A stretch of 64,000 nucleotides of DNA from positions 6,522,001 to 6,586,000 of the forward strand of contig NZ_WSRO01000002.1 of assembly GCF_009769735.1 (NCBI RefSeq). Reading direction: 5' to 3'. This DNA is from Streptomyces sp. BA2. GTDB taxonomy: Bacteria > Actinomycetota > Actinomycetes > Streptomycetales > Streptomycetaceae. Below the pieces are notes generated by a model. It made no database searches. It was not told where the DNA came from and worked only from the letters and a program-made list of their open reading frames with translations. Below, piece after piece: positions 32,362 through 40,616 of this stretch (the stretch's first letter is position 1; the number at the start of each line of letters is the position of its first letter). The position numbers were made by a program, and so were the translations under genes.

Positions 32362-32364
32362 TGT
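32336..32364 (+). promoter_or_regulatory. Promoter of the tRNA cluster
   Basis: TTGGAG (32336-32341) and TAATGT (32359-32364) are 17 bp apart. The -10 contains the TAA stop of the HAD gene. About 85 bp remain before the first tRNA. Confidence 0.6.
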
Positions 32365-32448
32365 TCTTCCTGCGCCGCCCGAGAAGGCCGAAAGGTCCGA
32401 ACAGGAAGCGCAAGTCGAGCAAAACTCCCGCAAGGGGTTGCGTATCGA

Positions 32449-32520
32449 TGGCCTATGGTGTAATTGGCAGCACGACGGTTTCTGGTTCCGTTAGTCTAGG
32501 TTCGAGTCCTGGTAGGCCAG
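32449..32520 (+). tRNA. tRNA-Gln (CTG)
   Basis: 72 nt. Acceptor arms TGGCCTA and TAGGCCA, discriminator G, T-arm GGTTCGAGTCC. The anticodon loop TTCTGGT gives CTG. Confidence 0.93.
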
Positions 32521-32541
32521 CTCGCAGAGCTTATCTGCAAC

Positions 32542-32614
32542 GCCCCCGTTGTGTAGCGGCCTAGCACGCTGCCCTCTCAAGGCAGTAGCGCCGGTTCGAA
32601 TCCGGTCGGGGGTA
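32542..32614 (+). tRNA. tRNA-Glu (CTC), copy 1
   Basis: 73 nt. Acceptor GCCCCCG and CGGGGGT, discriminator A. Anticodon loop CTCTCAA gives CTC; stem GCTGC/GGCAG region differs from the other two copies (GCCGCC/GGCGGT) by a compensating pair. Confidence 0.93.
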
Positions 32615-32676
32615 CAGATCCTTCCCATGGAAGCAGTCAGGGTCGCACCCACTGCTACCGATGCAGGATCGCTAGG

Positions 32677-32749
32677 GCCCCCGTTGTGTAGCGGCCTAGC
32701 ACGCCGCCCTCTCAAGGCGGTAGCGCCGGTTCGAATCCGGTCGGGGGTA
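32677..32749 (+). tRNA. tRNA-Glu (CTC), copy 2
   Basis: 73 nt, same as copy 3. Anticodon CTC, T-arm GGTTCGAATCC, acceptor GCCCCCG/CGGGGGT. Confidence 0.93.
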
Positions 32750-32777
32750 CGCAGGGTCTAGCTGGTCTAGACCACAG

Positions 32778-32849
32778 TGGGCTATGGTGTAATTGGCAAC
32801 ACGACGGTTTCTGGTTCCGTTGTTCTAGGTTCGAGTCCTGGTAGCCCAG
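32778..32849 (+). tRNA. tRNA-Gln (CTG), second copy
   Basis: 72 nt. Acceptor TGGGCTA and TAGCCCA, differing from the first tRNA-Gln by a compensated base pair. Anticodon CTG. Confidence 0.93.
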
Positions 32850-32889
32850 CGCAGTACAGCAGGACAAAGCAGTGCAGCAGGACAAGCTA

Positions 32890-32962
32890 GCCCCCGTTGT
32901 GTAGCGGCCTAGCACGCCGCCCTCTCAAGGCGGTAGCGCCGGTTCGAATCCGGTCGGGGGTA
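32890..32962 (+). tRNA. tRNA-Glu (CTC), copy 3
   Basis: 73 nt, identical to copy 2 as read here. The last gene of the cluster, followed by a terminator. Confidence 0.93.
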
Positions 32963-32967
32963 CAGAA

Positions 32968-32999
32968 GAAGGGGCCTTCCCGCAAGGGAGGGCCCCTTC
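32968..32999 (+). terminator. Terminator of the tRNA cluster
   Basis: GAAGGGGCC/GGCCCCTTC outer stem, TTCCC/GGGAG inner stem and a GCAA tetraloop. Confidence 0.85.
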
Positions 33000-33033
33000 G
33001 TCGTGCCCCGGCAGGTCGGGCGGGGCGGGCGGG

Positions 33034-33681
33034 TCAATTCTCCTGCCCGTAGCGGCGGTTGGACTCCTCGGCCTGGGCGAGCCTGCGCAGGCTCAGCAGG
33101 ACCGGCTCGTACAGCACGGTGAGGGCGACCGCCGCCTCCAGCTGTTCGTCGGGCGACTCGTGACGCTCCACCAAGTCCAAGTCGGCAACGGCCAGTTGAC
33201 CGGCGGAGCGCGCGTACGGCGCCAAGTCGTCCACTGTGCAGGGGTATCCGAGCCGGGCGAGCGTCCCGACCGCGGTCACGAGCATGCCGTACGCCGGTGA
33301 ATCGGGTCCGTACCCCTGGCTGAAACGCCAGTCGAGCCGGTCGAGGAGGGCGTCCACCGTCTGGCGTGCCGTCTCCGTCGCCGGATCGTCGGCGTCCGGC
33401 TCGGGGCCGTGGGGGAGCGCCCAGACCGCCGTGCCCAGACGGGAGTTGTGGTCAAGGGAGTCGTCCTCCAGCGCGGTGAGCACCTCCCGGGCGGACGCGA
33501 TCGGCACCCGCCCCACCTGGATGAGCGCCCGGACGAGGCGAAGCCGCCGCAGGTGTGTCTCGTCGTACTCGGCCTGCGTCGCGCTCACGCGGCGGCCCGG
33601 CGGGAGCAGGCCCTCGCGCAGGTAGTACTTGATCGTGGCCGTCGAGACCCCGCTGCGCGTGCTGAGCTCCGCCAGTCTCAT
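33034..33681 (-). CDS. MerR-family transcriptional regulator
   Basis: 215 residues from ATG 33681 (MRLAELSTRSGVSTATIKYY), the normal MerR beginning, with GAGGAG upstream; longer upstream reading is not needed. The winged HTH covers residues 1-70 (LREGLLPPGRRVSATQAEY). The C-terminal effector domain of about 140 residues has no Cys metal-binding pattern. It is divergent from a DUF4188 gene, and TATCC-type dyads lie between them, so it likely controls that gene and itself. Confidence 0.9.
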   Translation of the reverse strand: MRLAELSTRSGVSTATIKYYLREGLLPPGRRVSATQAEYDETHLRRLRLVRALIQVGRVPIASAREVLTALEDDSLDHNSRLGTAVWALPHGPEPDADDPATETARQTVDALLDRLDWRFSQGYGPDSPAYGMLVTAVGTLARLGYPCTVDDLAPYARSAGQLAVADLDLVERHESPDEQLEAAVALTVLYEPVLLSLRRLAQAEESNRRYGQEN

Positions 33682-33749
33682 CGGCTCACTTCTCCTCTTG
33701 CTTCTTGCCTCTTGCGGATCCCTGTTGCTTATCCCCTTGGGGAGTGGCA

Positions 33750-33778
33750 CTATCCAATCATGGATAGCTGAGCTATCC
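33750..33778. promoter_or_regulatory. MerR operator candidate between the divergent genes
   Basis: CTATCC (33750-33755), GGATAG (33762-33767) and CTATCC (33773-33778) make two overlapping inverted repeats; another TTATCC starts at 33729. The dyad lies between the two starts, where MerR proteins bind in long promoter spacers. Confidence 0.5.
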
Positions 33779-33803
33779 AACGCTCTCTGAAGGGGGAACC
33801 ATC

Positions 33804-34289
33804 GTGAGCACCAAGCCGATCGAAGGGCGCATGACAGCCGACGCGCAGGGCCAGGTCACCGTCTTCAACATCGGGATGCGCATCAACAACTTCCGTGCCC
33901 TGCGCAGCTGGTGGCCCGTCTTCCGCGCGATGCCGCGGATGCTCAAGGAGCTGTCCCAGGACCGCGAGAGCGGGATGCTCGGCTATCAACTGCTGCTCGG
34001 CGGGGCGCGGGTCCTGTACGTCGTGCAGTACTGGGAGTCGTCCGAGAAGCTGCTCGCCTACGCGTCCGCGCAGGGCAAGGAGCACCGGCCCGCCTGGGCC
34101 GCGTTCAACCGGCGGATGCAGGAGGGCAAGGGGAAGGTCGGCTTCTGGCACGAGACGTATGTCGTGCCCGAGGGCGCCCATGAGGCGGTGTACATCAACA
34201 TGCCGGAGTTCGGCCTGGGTGCGGCCGTCGGTGTGGTGCCGGTGGGCCGCAGGGGAGACAGGGCCGCGGACCGCCTCAAGATGGCCTGA
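33804..34289 (+). CDS. DUF4188 domain protein
   Basis: 161 residues. Conserved points of the family: TVFNIGMRINNFRALRSWWP near the N-terminus, LLGGARVLYVVQYWES, and GFWHETYVV. It has a ferredoxin-like/heme-oxygenase-like monooxygenase look, but the function is not established. GTG start after AAGGGGGAACCATC. Under probable control of the adjacent divergent MerR gene. Confidence 0.85.
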   Translation: MSTKPIEGRMTADAQGQVTVFNIGMRINNFRALRSWWPVFRAMPRMLKELSQDRESGMLGYQLLLGGARVLYVVQYWESSEKLLAYASAQGKEHRPAWAAFNRRMQEGKGKVGFWHETYVVPEGAHEAVYINMPEFGLGAAVGVVPVGRRGDRAADRLKMA

Positions 34290-34314
34290 GGACGCGGGGG
34301 GGGGCGACAGAAAA

Positions 34315-34358
34315 ACGCCCGAGGGGCCGCCGCGGCGTTGAGGCGGCCCCTCGGGCGT
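34315..34358. terminator. Bidirectional terminator between DUF4188 gene and ndgR
   Basis: A perfect 17-bp stem, ACGCCCGAGGGGCCGCC with its complement at 34342-34358, and a 10-nt loop. AAAAA precedes it and T-rich sequence follows. It serves both convergent genes. Confidence 0.9.
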
Positions 34359-34414
34359 TCTGTGTGCTGTCTGTGCGTGCGTGCGGGCGCGGGGTCGGCC
34401 CGTGCGCGTGCGGG

Positions 34415-35131
34415 TCAGCCCGTGCGGCGCAAGGCCTCGGACAGGCGCCCCGCGGCGTCGATGATGGCCTGCGCGTGCATCCGGCCCGGGTGGCGGGTCA
34501 GGCGCTCGATCGGCCCGGAGACCGATACGGCGGCGACCACGCGGTTCGAGGGCCCGCGCACGGGGGCGGAGACGGACGCGACGCCCGGCTCCCGCTCGCC
34601 GATCGACTGGGCCCAGCCCCGGCGGCGTACGCCCGAAAGGGCCGTGGCCGTGAAGCGGGCGCCCTGGAGGCCGCGGTGCAGGCGCTCCGGCTCCTCCCAG
34701 GCCATCAGGATCTGCGCGGACGAGCCCGCCTTCATCGTGAGCGTCGAGCCGACCGGGACCGTGTCCCGCAGGCCCGAGAGGCGCTCGGCAGCGGCGACGC
34801 AGATGCGCATGTCGCCCTGGCGGCGATAGAGCTGCGCGCTCTCGCCCGTCACGTCACGCAGGTGCGTGAGGACCGGGCCCGCCGTGGCGAGCAGGCGGTC
34901 CTCGCCGGCCGCCGCCGCGAGTTCCGCGAGCCGCGGGCCGAGAATGAAACGGCCCTGCATGTCGCGCGCCACCATCCGGTGGTGTTCCAGTGCCACGGCG
35001 AGGCGATGTGCCGTGGGTCGTGCGAGTCCGGTGGCCGCGACCAGGCCCGCGAGGGTGGCCGGACCGGACTCCAGGGCGCTCAGGACGAGAGCCGCCTTGT
35101 CGAGAACGCCGACGCCGCTAGAGTTGTCCAT
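34415..35131 (-). CDS. ndgR: IclR-family regulator NdgR
   Basis: 238 residues from ATG 35131 (MDNSSGVGVLDKAALVLSAL); seven more codons upstream are open but not conserved in my memory of the family. The winged HTH is in residues 1-70 (LAGLVAATGLARPTAHRLAV) and the IclR effector domain follows (VGSTLTMKAGSSAQILMA). NdgR in Streptomyces regulates leucine and other amino-acid genes, including the neighbouring leuCD, and antibiotic production. It is divergent from leuC with about 180 bp between starts. Confidence 0.92.
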   Translation of the reverse strand: MDNSSGVGVLDKAALVLSALESGPATLAGLVAATGLARPTAHRLAVALEHHRMVARDMQGRFILGPRLAELAAAAGEDRLLATAGPVLTHLRDVTGESAQLYRRQGDMRICVAAAERLSGLRDTVPVGSTLTMKAGSSAQILMAWEEPERLHRGLQGARFTATALSGVRRRGWAQSIGEREPGVASVSAPVRGPSNRVVAAVSVSGPIERLTRHPGRMHAQAIIDAAGRLSEALRRTG

Positions 35132-35166
35132 GCGTCGATACTCGCGTCTCACTCTGTGAAACGCAA

Positions 35167-35185
35167 GTTCAATTTTCGATGGAAC
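35167..35185. promoter_or_regulatory. Candidate NdgR operator (19-bp imperfect palindrome)
   Basis: GTTCAATTTTCGATGGAAC has six matched pairs of eight around the centre. It lies 36 bp from the ndgR start and about 130 bp from leuC. IclR proteins bind palindromes of this size. Confidence 0.45.
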
Positions 35186-35275
35186 ACGTCACCCTGGGAC
35201 GTGCGATCCGCGGACCAACGGAAAGCGGTCCACGCACGGCACGAGGGGTACGGGCGTGGACGAACAATTCTCTAG

Positions 35276-35289
35276 TTGGGCCGGCCCAA
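35276..35289. promoter_or_regulatory. Perfect 14-bp palindrome before leuC
   Basis: TTGGGCCGGCCCAA reads the same on both strands and ends 23 bp before the leuC start, next to TAGTTG. It could be an operator or a leader hairpin. Confidence 0.45.
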
Positions 35290-35312
35290 CACAGCCGGTC
35301 GGAGGGAAAGCG

Positions 35313-36746
35313 ATGGGTAGGACACTCGCGGAGAAGGTCTGGGACGACCACGTCGTCCGGCGCGCCGAAGGCGAGCCCGACCTCCTCTTCATCGATCTGC
35401 ACCTGCTGCACGAGGTGACGAGCCCGCAGGCCTTCGACGGCCTCCGTCAGGCCGGCCGGCCGGTGCGGCGGCTCGACCTCACCATCGCGACCGAGGATCA
35501 CAACACCCCGACCCTCGACATCGACAAGCCCATCGCGGACCCGGTCTCGCGGGTGCAGTTGGAGACGCTGCGCAAGAACTGCGCGGAGTTCGGCGTACGT
35601 CTGCACTCGCTGGGCGACGTCGAGCAGGGCGTCGTCCACGTGGTGGGCCCGCAGCTGGGCCTGACCCAGCCCGGCACCACCGTGGTCTGCGGCGACTCCC
35701 ACACCTCCACGCACGGTGCCTTCGGCGCGCTGGCGTTCGGCATCGGCACCTCCCAGGTCGAGCACGTCCTGGCGACCCAGACGCTGCCGATGGCCCCGCC
35801 GAAGACCATGGCCATCACCGTCGACGGCGAACTGCCCGACGACGTCACGGCCAAGGACCTGATCCTCGCCATCATCGCCAAGATCGGCACCGGCGGCGGC
35901 CAGGGCTACGTCCTGGAGTACCGCGGCTCCGCCATCGAGAAACTCTCGATGGAAGCCCGCATGACCATCTGCAACATGTCGATCGAGGCCGGCGCCCGCG
36001 CGGGCATGATCGCCCCCGACAAGACCACTTTCGACTACATCGAGGGCCGCGACCACGCCCCGAAGGGCGAGGAGTGGGACGCGGCGGTCGCGTACTGGAA
36101 GACCCTGAAGACGGACGAGGACGCGGTCTTCGACGCCGAGGTCTACATCGACGCCACCGAGCTCGCGCCGTTCGTCACCTGGGGCACCAACCCGGGCCAG
36201 GGCGCGCCGCTCTCGGCGCAGGTCCCCGATCCTGCTTCGTACGAAGACGCGTCGGAGCGGTACGCCGCCGAAAAGGCCCTGGAATACATGGGGTTGACCG
36301 CGGGACAGGCGCTGCGCGACATCAAGGTCGACACCGTCTTCGTAGGTTCGTGCACCAACGGCCGTATCGAGGACCTGCGTGCGGCCGCCTCCATCGTCGA
36401 GGGCCGCAAAGTCGCCGACGGCGTACGGATGCTGGTCGTCCCCGGCTCGGTCAGGGTCGCCCTGGAGGCCGTCGCGGAGGGCCTGGACAAGGTCTTCGTC
36501 GCCGCGGGCGCCGAATGGCGGCACGCCGGCTGCTCGATGTGCCTGGGCATGAACCCCGACCAACTGGCGCCCGGCGAGCGCTCCGCGTCGACCTCCAACC
36601 GCAACTTCGAGGGCAGGCAGGGCAAGGGCGGCCGCACCCATCTGGTGTCGCCCCAGGTCGCCGCCGCCACCGCGGTGACGGGCCACCTGGCCTCGCCCGC
36701 CGACCTGACTGACGCCCCTGACGCCCCTGTGACAGCCGGAGTCTGA
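35313..36746 (+). CDS. leuC: 3-isopropylmalate dehydratase large subunit
   Basis: 477 residues from ATG 35313, which has GGAGGGAAAGCG directly upstream; an in-frame ATG 19 codons earlier lacks this. Aconitase-fold [4Fe-4S] ligands are in VGSCTNGR and [25 protein letters not shown] and [15 protein letters not shown] are family motifs. With LeuD it isomerises 2- to 3-isopropylmalate, and also (R)-citramalate derivatives from CimA. It forms an operon with leuD, 5 bp apart. Confidence 0.95.
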   Translation: MGRTLAEKVWDDHVVRRAEGEPDLLFIDLHLLHEVTSPQAFDGLRQAGRPVRRLDLTIATEDHNTPTLDIDKPIADPVSRVQLETLRKNCAEFGVRLHSLGDVEQGVVHVVGPQLGLTQPGTTVVCGDSHTSTHGAFGALAFGIGTSQVEHVLATQTLPMAPPKTMAITVDGELPDDVTAKDLILAIIAKIGTGGGQGYVLEYRGSAIEKLSMEARMTICNMSIEAGARAGMIAPDKTTFDYIEGRDHAPKGEEWDAAVAYWKTLKTDEDAVFDAEVYIDATELAPFVTWGTNPGQGAPLSAQVPDPASYEDASERYAAEKALEYMGLTAGQALRDIKVDTVFVGSCTNGRIEDLRAAASIVEGRKVADGVRMLVVPGSVRVALEAVAEGLDKVFVAAGAEWRHAGCSMCLGMNPDQLAPGERSASTSNRNFEGRQGKGGRTHLVSPQVAAATAVTGHLASPADLTDAPDAPVTAGV

Positions 36747-36751
36747 GAGCC

Positions 36752-37345
36752 ATGGAAGCATTCACCACGCACACCGGCCGGGCCGTTCCGCTGCGCCGCA
36801 GCAACGTCGACACCGACCAGATCATCCCCGCCCACTGGCTGAAGAAGGTCACCAGGGACGGATTTGAGGACGGGCTCTTCGAGGCCTGGCGCAAGGACGG
36901 CGAGTTCGTCCTGAACAAGCCCGAACGCCAGGGCGCCACGGTCCTGGTCGCGGGGCCCGACTTCGGTACGGGCTCCTCGCGCGAGCACGCCGTATGGGCG
37001 CTGCAGAACTTCGGCTTCAAGGCGGTCATCTCCTCGCGCTTCGCCGACATCTTCCGCGGCAACTCGCTGAAGAACGGCCTGCTGACCGTCGTACTCGACC
37101 AGAAGGTCGTGGACGCGCTCTGGGAGCTGACCGAGAACGACCCGCAGGCCGAAATCACCGTTGACCTGCAGGATCGCCAAGTCCGCGCCGAGGGCGTGAC
37201 CGCCGACTTCGAACTCGACGAGAACGCCCGCTGGCGTCTCCTGAACGGCCTGGACGACATCAGCATCACGCTTCAGAACGAGCCGGACATCGCCGCGTAC
37301 GAGTCGGGGCGACCCTCGTACAAACCGCGGACGGTGCAGGTCTGA
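36752..37345 (+). CDS. leuD: 3-isopropylmalate dehydratase small subunit
   Basis: 197 residues. Motifs: [19 protein letters not shown] near the N-terminus and [15 protein letters not shown] with the substrate-binding GSSREH. Swivelling partner of LeuC. Followed by a terminator at 37365. Confidence 0.95.
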   Translation: MEAFTTHTGRAVPLRRSNVDTDQIIPAHWLKKVTRDGFEDGLFEAWRKDGEFVLNKPERQGATVLVAGPDFGTGSSREHAVWALQNFGFKAVISSRFADIFRGNSLKNGLLTVVLDQKVVDALWELTENDPQAEITVDLQDRQVRAEGVTADFELDENARWRLLNGLDDISITLQNEPDIAAYESGRPSYKPRTVQV

Positions 37346-37364
37346 CACCCCCGCAACACCCTGG

Positions 37365-37396
37365 TGTACCCCCAATCGTGGACGGTTGGGGGTACA
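37365..37396 (+). terminator. Terminator after leuCD
   Basis: TGTACCCCCAA and TTGGGGGTACA form a perfect 11-bp stem with a 10-nt loop. Confidence 0.85.
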
Positions 37397-37584
37397 TCTG
37401 TGTTTGCCCCCTTTGAGCTGCGCGATGACCTGATCGGGTGGTCTCAACTCCCTTGATTCGGACGGCAGAAGAGGCTTGAAATCCCCTTGTACTCGGTCCG
37501 ACCGGGTACCCTCAGAAGGGCGCCGGATGTGGGTAGTTACCCCCTGCGGAGGCGACAACTCGCCCCAGATGGCACAATCGGTGC

Positions 37585-37821
37585 ATGGAACGTGACAGCC
37601 AACTCGAGCTCTACGGGCTTGTTGCGGACCAACTGAAGGAAGCGCACTCAAGGGTGCGTGCACTGCAAGTCCCGGAGGGCGTACGGATGGCGCTGACCCG
37701 GAAGCTGCTGGTCATTACGGCCGCGGCCAAACACGATCTCGCCGATGCGGCAAGGCGTCTGGAGCGATTGATGGCGGCCATCGAGGAAGCTGACGAGGGC
37801 CGATTCCCCGAAGACACCTGA
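37585..37821 (+). CDS. Small conserved helical protein
   Basis: 78 residues: MERDSQLELYGLVADQLKEAH, VPEGVRMALTRKLLVITAAAKHD, then an acidic C-terminus. Predicted to be all alpha-helical. I recall it as conserved next to hupS in Streptomyces, without a known role. The ribosome binding site is not clear (ATCGGTGC before ATG). Confidence 0.7.
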   Translation: MERDSQLELYGLVADQLKEAHSRVRALQVPEGVRMALTRKLLVITAAAKHDLADAARRLERLMAAIEEADEGRFPEDT

Positions 37822-37915
37822 GCTACAAGGCTCAAACGGCCCTTCGAGGAACCTTCGAGGAACTCATGGACAGTCGAGTTCGTTGCGGCACAAGGGTGAT
37901 TAGCCCGTTTCGTGT

Positions 37916-37944
37916 TTGATTTGCGGTATATATCTGCCTAACGT
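37916..37944 (+). promoter_or_regulatory. hupS promoter
   Basis: TTGATT (37916-37921) and TAACGT (37939-37944) with a 17-bp, AT-rich spacer (TATATATC). About 45 bp of leader would precede the GTG. Confidence 0.6.
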
Positions 37945-37994
37945 GCGAAAAAGCCTGGCGAATACGCTCGGGCGAGGTCTCCGAAGGGGAAGAC

Positions 37995-38663
37995 GTGAAC
38001 AAGGCGCAGCTCGTAGAAGCGATTGCCGACAAGGTGGGTGGCCGTCAGCAGGCCGCCGACGCCGTGGACGCGGTTCTGGACGCAGTCGTCCGTGCCGTGG
38101 TCAGCGGAGACCGTGTTTCGGTCACCGGGTTCGGCTCGTTCGAGAAGGTTGACCGTCCGGCCCGTTACGCCCGCAACCCGCAGACCGGGGAGCGCGTTCG
38201 GGTCAAGAAGACCTCGGTTCCGCGCTTCCGCGCCGGACAGGGCTTCAAGGACCTGGTGAGCGGCTCGAAGAAGCTCCCGAAGAACGACGTCGCGGTCAAG
38301 AAGGCGCCCAAGGGCAGCCTTTCGGGCGGCGGTGCTTCGGCGACCGTGAAGAAGGCAGCGGCCAAGAAGGCCACCGCCAAGAAGGCGACGGCGAAGAAGG
38401 CCGCCACCGCCAAGAAGGCCACCGCCAAGAAGACGACGGCGACGGCGAAGAAGGCGACCGCCAAGAAGACCACCGCCAAGAAGGCGGCGACGGCCAAGAA
38501 GGCCACGGCCAAGAAGACGACGGCGAAGAAGGCTACGCCGGCGAAGAAGGCCACCGCCAAGAAGACCGCGCCGGCCAAGAAGGCCACCGCCAAGAAGGCG
38601 CCTGCCAAGAAGTCCACGGCGCGCAAGACCACCGCCAAGAAGGCGACCGCCCGCAAGAAGTAA
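37995..38663 (+). CDS. hupS: HU-family nucleoid protein with H1-like tail (HupS)
   Basis: 222 residues. Residues 1-90 are an HU domain ([58 protein letters not shown]). From residue 110 onward the protein is almost only Lys, Ala and Thr in repeats of AKKATAKK type, about 110 residues, like histone H1. This two-part HU is the sporulation-associated nucleoid protein of Streptomyces. GTG start after GAAGGGGAAGAC, a strong site. The DNA of the tail is itself repetitive. Confidence 0.94.
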   Translation: MNKAQLVEAIADKVGGRQQAADAVDAVLDAVVRAVVSGDRVSVTGFGSFEKVDRPARYARNPQTGERVRVKKTSVPRFRAGQGFKDLVSGSKKLPKNDVAVKKAPKGSLSGGGASATVKKAAAKKATAKKATAKKAATAKKATAKKTTATAKKATAKKTTAKKAATAKKATAKKTTAKKATPAKKATAKKTAPAKKATAKKAPAKKSTARKTTAKKATARKK

Positions 38664-38686
38664 GGGCGCAAGGGCACTCACGCGCC

Positions 38687-38716
38687 GGGCCGGGCTCCCC
38701 ACTGGGAGCCCGGCCC
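38687..38716 (+). terminator. Terminator after hupS
   Basis: GGGCCGGGCTCCC and GGGAGCCCGGCCC, 13-bp perfect stem with a CACT loop. Confidence 0.85.
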
Positions 38717-38740
38717 GCGGCGTGTACGGGGTCTTTTCAG

Positions 38741-38780
38741 TGCGCCTTGGTGCGCCTCGGTGCGCCTCAGTGCATCTCAG
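38741..38780 (+). repeat. Four degenerate 10-bp tandem repeats
   Basis: TGCGCCTTGG, TGCGCCTCGG, TGCGCCTCAG and TGCATCTCAG lie between hupS and the convergent small gene. Probably slippage in a gene-free gap. Confidence 0.75.
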
Positions 38781-38787
38781 CGCTTCC

Positions 38788-38991
38788 TCAGAACGTCTGC
38801 AGCGTCACCAGCGTGATGCGGCGCCCCTCGCCCTCGCCCTCGACCTCGATCCGCACCCGCTGGCCGGGCCTGAGAAGCCGCAGGCCGCCCGCGTCGAACG
38901 CCGGGGGATCGAAGGGCACCGGAGTGCCGTCGTCGAGCAGCACGCTGCCGCTGCGGGTCTCGGAGTCGTACGTGTACGCGGTCGCCTGCAT
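38788..38991 (-). CDS. Small cold-shock-like (OB-fold) protein
   Basis: 67 residues: MQATAYTYDSETRSGSVLLDDG, then RPGQRVRIEVEGEGEGRRI. The strand pattern and length suggest a divergent cold-shock/OB fold; the RNP motifs of classical Csp proteins are absent. Function unknown. It is upstream of nothing on its strand; the cofC gene ends 27 bp before its start. Confidence 0.7.
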   Translation of the reverse strand: MQATAYTYDSETRSGSVLLDDGTPVPFDPPAFDAGGLRLLRPGQRVRIEVEGEGEGRRITLVTLQTF

Positions 38992-39017
38992 GGGGGAAGC
39001 GTACTCAGTCGGCTGTC

Positions 39018-39686
39018 TCAGTCGGCGATCAGGAGCCTCGCGGCAGCCGTCGCCGTACGCGGCCCGACGCCCAGCGCGAGCGCGGCCCGCAGGTCGTCGC
39101 CCGTGTCCACGTCCTGGCGTACGGAATCGACGTCGCCGAGCGGAAGTTCCACCGCCCCGGATGCCGCGTGCCGGGAACGGGAAGCCGCGCCGAATGCCGG
39201 GCGCAATTCCATGCCGGGGGCCGCGCAGAGCAGTGTCGTACCGATTCCTGCGGCGTCCGCGAGGAAAGAGCGGGGAAATCGGGCCGCGCTGTCGAGTACC
39301 CGGGCCAATTCCAGGGGGCGCAACGCGGGGAGATCGGCATTCAGCGCCGCGACGGCCGTTTCGGGCCTCCCCGCGCGCACGGCCGCCGCTCCGTGCGCCA
39401 GGGCCGCGTTGAGGCCACCGGCGGGCTCGTCACGCACGATCCGGGCCCCCAGTACCGCCAGCTCGCGCCCGGCGAGGCCGTCGTCCGTGACGACCACCAC
39501 ATCCCGTACGGAAGGACAGGCCACCGCGGCGGCCACGGTGTCCTGTGCGAAGGCGAGGGCGAGGCCGGGGCGCAGGGTGTCGCCGGTGGTGGCGGTGAGC
39601 CTGCTCTTGGCGCGCTCCAGCGGTTTCAGGGGTATCACCAAAGTCCACTGCACGGGTGGCGGCTCCGTCCTTCGCGTCGCGCCCAT
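39018..39686 (-). CDS. cofC: 2-phospho-L-lactate (phosphoenolpyruvate) guanylyltransferase
   Basis: 222 residues. N-terminal nucleotide-binding pattern VIPLKPLERAKSRL, then VVVVTDDGLAG and LNADLPALRPLEL, matching CofC/FbiD. The enzyme links phosphoenolpyruvate or phospholactate to GTP in the synthesis of cofactor F420. An F420-type LLM oxidoreductase is encoded at the right edge. Divergent from plsC. Confidence 0.88.
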   Translation of the reverse strand: MGATRRTEPPPVQWTLVIPLKPLERAKSRLTATTGDTLRPGLALAFAQDTVAAAVACPSVRDVVVVTDDGLAGRELAVLGARIVRDEPAGGLNAALAHGAAAVRAGRPETAVAALNADLPALRPLELARVLDSAARFPRSFLADAAGIGTTLLCAAPGMELRPAFGAASRSRHAASGAVELPLGDVDSVRQDVDTGDDLRAALALGVGPRTATAAARLLIAD

Positions 39687-39812
39687 TGTGACCTGCTGGG
39701 CGGGGCACTACCGGGGCCGGGTTCCCGGGGCGGGCGTACGGTGTTCTCGACAGACAGGCAGCCTGGGGCGACACTTGTGCGGCCGACCAGGTTCATGGAG
39801 GAAGGTGTCCGA

Positions 39813-40616
39813 GTGTCCCGCCGCAGAATCGGCTTCTGGTACCGCCTGGCGGCGGTCATCGCTAAACCGCCGCTGGTGGTTCTGTTCAAGCGGGACTGGC
39901 GAGGAATGGAACACATTCCGGCCGACGGTGGATTCATCACCGCGGTGAATCACAACTCGTATATCGACCCGCTCTCGTACGCGCATTTTCAGTACAACAC
40001 CGGACGAGTGCCTCGTTTCCTGGCAAAGGACGGCCTTTTCAAGGACGGGTTCGTCGGCAAGGTCATGAAGGGCACCGGCCAGATCCCGGTCTACCGCGAG
40101 ACCACGAACGCGCTCGACGCCTTCCGTGCCGCGGTCGACGCGATCGAGCGCGGCGAGTGCGTGGCGTTCTACCCCGAGGGCACCCTCACCAGGGACCCCG
40201 AGATGTGGCCGATGACGGCCAAGTCCGGTGCCGCGCGGGTCGCCCTGCGGACCCAGTGCCCGGTGGTACCCGTCGCGCAGTGGGGCGCCAACCTCGCGCT
40301 TCCCCCGTACAGCAAGAAGCTCAGCCTCTTCCCGCGCAAGAAGCTCCAGGTGCTCGCGGGCGAGCCGGTCGACCTCTCGCGTTTCTACGACAAGGAACCC
40401 ACCCCCGAGGTCCTGCGGGAGGTGACCGAGACCATCATGGCCGCGATCACCGAACTCCTGGAGGAGATCCGGCAGGAGAAGGCCCCCGACACCCCCTACG
40501 ACCCGCGCAAGGCGCGGCTCGCGCAACGCCGCAAGGCGGCGGGCCGGAGCGGCCGGAGCGTCACCGAGGTCACCCCCGAGATCAGCCCCGAGAACACCAC
40601 GGAGGACAGCAAGTGA
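39813..40616 (+). CDS. plsC: 1-acyl-sn-glycerol-3-phosphate acyltransferase
   Basis: 267 residues from GTG 39813, which has GGAGGAAGG about 7 bp upstream; ATG 39795 overlaps that site and is less likely. The acyltransferase motifs are NHNSYID (H-x4-D) near residue 48 and FYPEGTLTRD. It acylates lysophosphatidate at the membrane in phospholipid synthesis. A charged tail ends the protein. The stop overlaps the gpsA GTG, so translation is coupled. Confidence 0.92.
   Translation: MSRRRIGFWYRLAAVIAKPPLVVLFKRDWRGMEHIPADGGFITAVNHNSYIDPLSYAHFQYNTGRVPRFLAKDGLFKDGFVGKVMKGTGQIPVYRETTNALDAFRAAVDAIERGECVAFYPEGTLTRDPEMWPMTAKSGAARVALRTQCPVVPVAQWGANLALPPYSKKLSLFPRKKLQVLAGEPVDLSRFYDKEPTPEVLREVTETIMAAITELLEEIRQEKAPDTPYDPRKARLAQRRKAAGRSGRSVTEVTPEISPENTTEDSK

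Noticed and set aside
38340..38660. Repeats in hupS as a CRISPR or minisatellite
   Set aside because: They simply encode the Lys/Ala/Thr tail; units are uneven and coding. No CRISPR array is seen anywhere in the window.
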